A DNA stretch of 64,000 bases from Neopararhizobium haloflavum (GTDB lineage Bacteria; Pseudomonadota; Alphaproteobacteria; Rhizobiales; Rhizobiaceae), in assembly GCF_002750855.1 (NCBI RefSeq), contig NZ_NWUC01000004.1, forward strand, positions 301,948 through 365,947, given 5' to 3'. The first letter of the stretch is position 1, and the number at the start of each line of letters is the position of its first letter. The notes beneath the pieces were generated by a model that saw only the letters and a program-made list of their open reading frames with translations, was not told the DNA's origin and made no database searches. The position numbers and the translations under genes are program-made. Shown piece after piece: positions 62,055-64,000 of this stretch.

Positions 62055-62546
62055 ATGCCGACGATCAATGGCTGGACGGTCCTCGCACACCCTCTCTTTC
62101 TCGATCAGTGGGAAAAGCTGATCGAGGCGGTCGGCGCGCTCAAAGCGAAGAAACCGGACGATTATCAGAAATCCGCAGACGCCAAGTTACTCGCGTCCCT
62201 GGTCCAGCTCGTCACCGTCAATGTGCCATCGGACCCGACAGCTTCCATCTATCGCCAGGGCGCGACCCTTGGCGATGACCGCAAGCACTGGTTTCGCGCC
62301 AAGTTCGGCAATGGTCGTTTCCGGCTCTTTTTCCGCTACAGCAGCACCAGCAAGGTCATCATCTTCGCATGGGTGAACGACGAAAACAGCTTGCGGACCT
62401 ATGGCTCCAAAACGGATGCCTACAAGGTCTTCAAGGGGATGCTGGATGACGGCAATCCGCCCGACAATTGGGATGCTCTGCACAAAGAGGCTTCCGACCC
62501 CAAGGCCGTTGCACGGCTGGAAAAAGCCTCGCCCCCGAATCCATGA
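62055..62546 (+). CDS. yhaV: YhaV-type toxin (RelE-like RNase)
   Basis: A 163-residue toxin matching YhaV along its length: INGWTVLAHPLFLDQWEKLIEAVGAL, TASIYRQGATLGDDRKHWFRAKFGNGRFRLFFRYSS and KVIIFAWVNDENSLRTYGSKTDAYKVFKGML. The basic and aromatic residues of the RNase site are in place (RAKFGNGRFRLFFRY). ATG 62055 is used since the earlier frame overlaps prlF. It would stabilise the mobile element. Confidence 0.93.
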   Translation: MPTINGWTVLAHPLFLDQWEKLIEAVGALKAKKPDDYQKSADAKLLASLVQLVTVNVPSDPTASIYRQGATLGDDRKHWFRAKFGNGRFRLFFRYSSTSKVIIFAWVNDENSLRTYGSKTDAYKVFKGMLDDGNPPDNWDALHKEASDPKAVARLEKASPPNP

Positions 62547-63301
62547 CGAGTGCTGTTGAACGTCACAGGATTGGGCGTTGCCCTCCGGGCCGGGCTTTCG
62601 GCTGCGCCGGAACCACGACTTCGCCGCGTTTCCGCCATTCGGCTTCAATCCCATAACGCAAGGGGCGGCGGCGGACATTTCGCGGGAAGCTCCCATCCGG
62701 TGAGGGAGGCAGTCTCGGAGGCCGGTCACGGTCGCCACGGCAGCCCCATGATGAGGTTAGGCTTTCCGTCCGCTTCGACGGGCGGGGCGGATCAGCGCCG
62801 GGAAGCTCGGATCATCCGCTTGGCGAGGTAGTGCATGCCGCCCCGCAAGCGGTCTTCCGGCCACACCGGGCACGCCAGCACCGGCGAAGGTCAGACGAAG
62901 CCGTGCCCGCCAACGCCCCGCTGGTATCATACGAACTGGCCTTGGCGGTCAGGGTGGAAAAGACCGCACCCAAGGCGACCGGCGCAGCGTCCCCGATCCC
63001 GGCGAGGCGCAGGACGGCCGCCATTGCCGTATTCCCGCGATTTCCTGAAACGGGCGCTCCATTCGCGTCCTCGATTGGAATGGGTCTGACCGAAGATCGG
63101 CTTCGCCTCGCTCGTCTTCCCGCAACGTCCGTCGCCAACTTTTTTCCGCCGCCTTCGGCTTTGCATCGCGAAGCAAAAAAGCTGCCGCCGGCCGCCTTCC
63201 ACGATGTTCCAGCCCCTAGGGGTGCGGGGCCGATCGTCCCCGGTCTCACGACCACCATCGAGGTCGCAATGGTGCGGCCCGACAGGAAAAGGAATACGAC
63301 A
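62547..63301. other. 755-base interval without a supported gene
   Basis: Open frames exist on both strands but lack start signals and family features. The frame that runs into DUF736 from 62831 is judged non-coding upstream of 63302. Part of it may be a long leader for DUF736. No RNA gene was recognised. Confidence 0.5.
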
Positions 63302-63619
63302 ATGGCGACCATCGGCACCTTCACCCAGAACGAGAACGGCGCGGGCTTCACCGGCGCGGTCAAGACCCTGACCCTCAACGTCAAGGCCAAGTTCGTTCCC
63401 AGCGAGGGCGACAGCGAGCGCGCCCCCGACTTCCGCATCTTCGCCGGTGCTACCGAGTTCGGCGCGGCCTGGAGGAAGACCGCCCGCGAGACGCAGCGCG
63501 AATACCTCTCCGTCAAGCTGGACGATCCGAGCTTCCCCGCACCGATCTACGCCAGCCTGGTCGAAGCCGAGGACGGAAATTCCCACAACCTCATCTGGTC
63601 CCGCCGCAACGGCGACTAA
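63302..63619 (+). CDS. DUF736 family protein
   Basis: A 105-residue protein: [77 protein letters not shown] and LIWSRRNGD. This is the DUF736 family, found almost only on alphaproteobacterial plasmids and integrative elements near ParB and transfer genes. GGAAAAGGAA precedes the ATG. Its molecular role is not known. A clear terminator follows. Confidence 0.93.
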   Translation: MATIGTFTQNENGAGFTGAVKTLTLNVKAKFVPSEGDSERAPDFRIFAGATEFGAAWRKTARETQREYLSVKLDDPSFPAPIYASLVEAEDGNSHNLIWSRRNGD

Positions 63620-63635
63620 GGCCAGCTCCCCGATT

Positions 63636-63666
63636 GCCCCGCTCAACCGAGCGGGGCTTCTTTTTG
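63636..63666 (+). terminator. Rho-independent terminator after DUF736
   Basis: GCCCCGCTC pairs perfectly with GAGCGGGGC around AACC, followed by TTCTTTTTG. It begins 16 bases past the stop codon. Confidence 0.85.
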
Positions 63667-63697
63667 CTCATCTCCGCCGCCTTTCAGGAAACCAGGA

Positions 63698-64000
63698 GAT
63701 CAGGATACGCGGCTTTCCGGTTTTCAGGCTTTGCGTATCCCGATCGGATCTTCTCCCCGTCCTCCGCTTTGCTCTGGCCGGGCGGGTTGCTTGGGGGCGC
63801 TGCCCCCTGGCGCGGCACAAGGGCGGCCGGGCGGTATCCCCAGCCTTCCGCGCGGATATGTGCTCCGCACTCTCGTCACGACTTCGATCCGCTTGTGCAG
63901 GCCGGGTGATCCCCCTCCGCCCGTCCGCCCTTGCGCCTTGCACCCCCCGGTCTCGGCGACGGCCAGGGTTGCAGCGCAGCGCTGCGCTCCAACCCAGACC
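63698..64000 (+). repeat. Repeat module copy 2, runs off the window end
   Basis: Bases 63758-64000 match 58651-58893. The preceding hairpin GATCAGGATACGC (63698) with GCGTATCCCGATC (63733) sits at the same offset as in copy 1 but with different bases. By analogy with copy 1, a start codon should follow about 15 bases beyond the window. Confidence 0.85.

Noticed and set aside
62831-63301. N-terminal extension of the DUF736 frame
   Set aside because: Only the part from 63302 matches DUF736 and it has its own AAGGAA ribosome site; the upstream translation is Arg/Pro/Ala-rich without structure.

Overview
The window is high-GC DNA with dense, overlapping operons. It looks like an alphaproteobacterium of the order Hyphomicrobiales (Rhizobiales). 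The supporting signs are a minC-minD-minE operon with a CtrA-type site upstream, a BA14K-type protein, DUF4214 exoproteins beside a type I secretion system, and ParB/DUF736 genes typical of alphaproteobacterial conjugative elements. I cannot name the species.

Region 1 (1-32,240) is a cell-surface region. It starts inside wzm and continues with wzt and a glycosyltransferase. Next comes an acidic membrane protein with a type I secretion ABC transporter and HlyD adaptor, then a SapC-family protein and a DUF4214 exoprotein. A DUF4214-coiled-coil-methyltransferase fusion and two glycosyltransferase genes follow (one encodes two glycosyltransferases in tandem), with rmd and gmd for GDP-D-rhamnose. 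The rest holds a polytopic membrane protein, a serralysin-like metalloprotease with RTX and DUF4214 repeats, an O-antigen ligase/polymerase, a GT25 enzyme and a large low-GC DUF4214 exoprotein. An XRE regulator, two CelD/BcsL-type acyltransferases, a JmjC-like protein and a flippase end the region. Together they describe synthesis and export of a rhamnose-type glycan plus secretion of surface proteins.

Region 2 (32,300-38,400) is ordinary chromosome: an FhuF-like ferric reductase, a GntR-controlled three-gene catabolic operon with a palindromic operator, minCDE with an unlisted 54-residue gene downstream, and a BA14K-type protein.

Region 3 (38,400-50,340) is accessory. It mixes intact regulator/enzyme pairs (LysR-YciI, AraC-SDR, Rrf2-MFS/redox/methyltransferase/GST) with decayed pieces: a gene with an in-frame stop, an IS5-type transposase tail, and LysR, TetR, SDR and probable aldo-keto reductase fragments. 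A complete IS3-family element with a 3-bp target duplication sits in the end of the GST gene.

Region 4 (50,730-58,516) is the highlight. Six tightly packed genes on the minus strand read sir2-herA-qatA-qatB-qatC-qatD. Two anti-phage systems known separately, SIR2-HerA and Qat, are joined head to tail in what looks like one operon, with a palindrome just upstream.

Region 5 (58,590-64,000) is the edge of an integrative or plasmid-like element: a ParB-like protein, a small membrane protein, a PrlF/YhaV toxin-antitoxin pair and DUF736. A roughly 300-bp module lies just before parB and again at the window end, preceded each time by a diverged but still base-paired hairpin.
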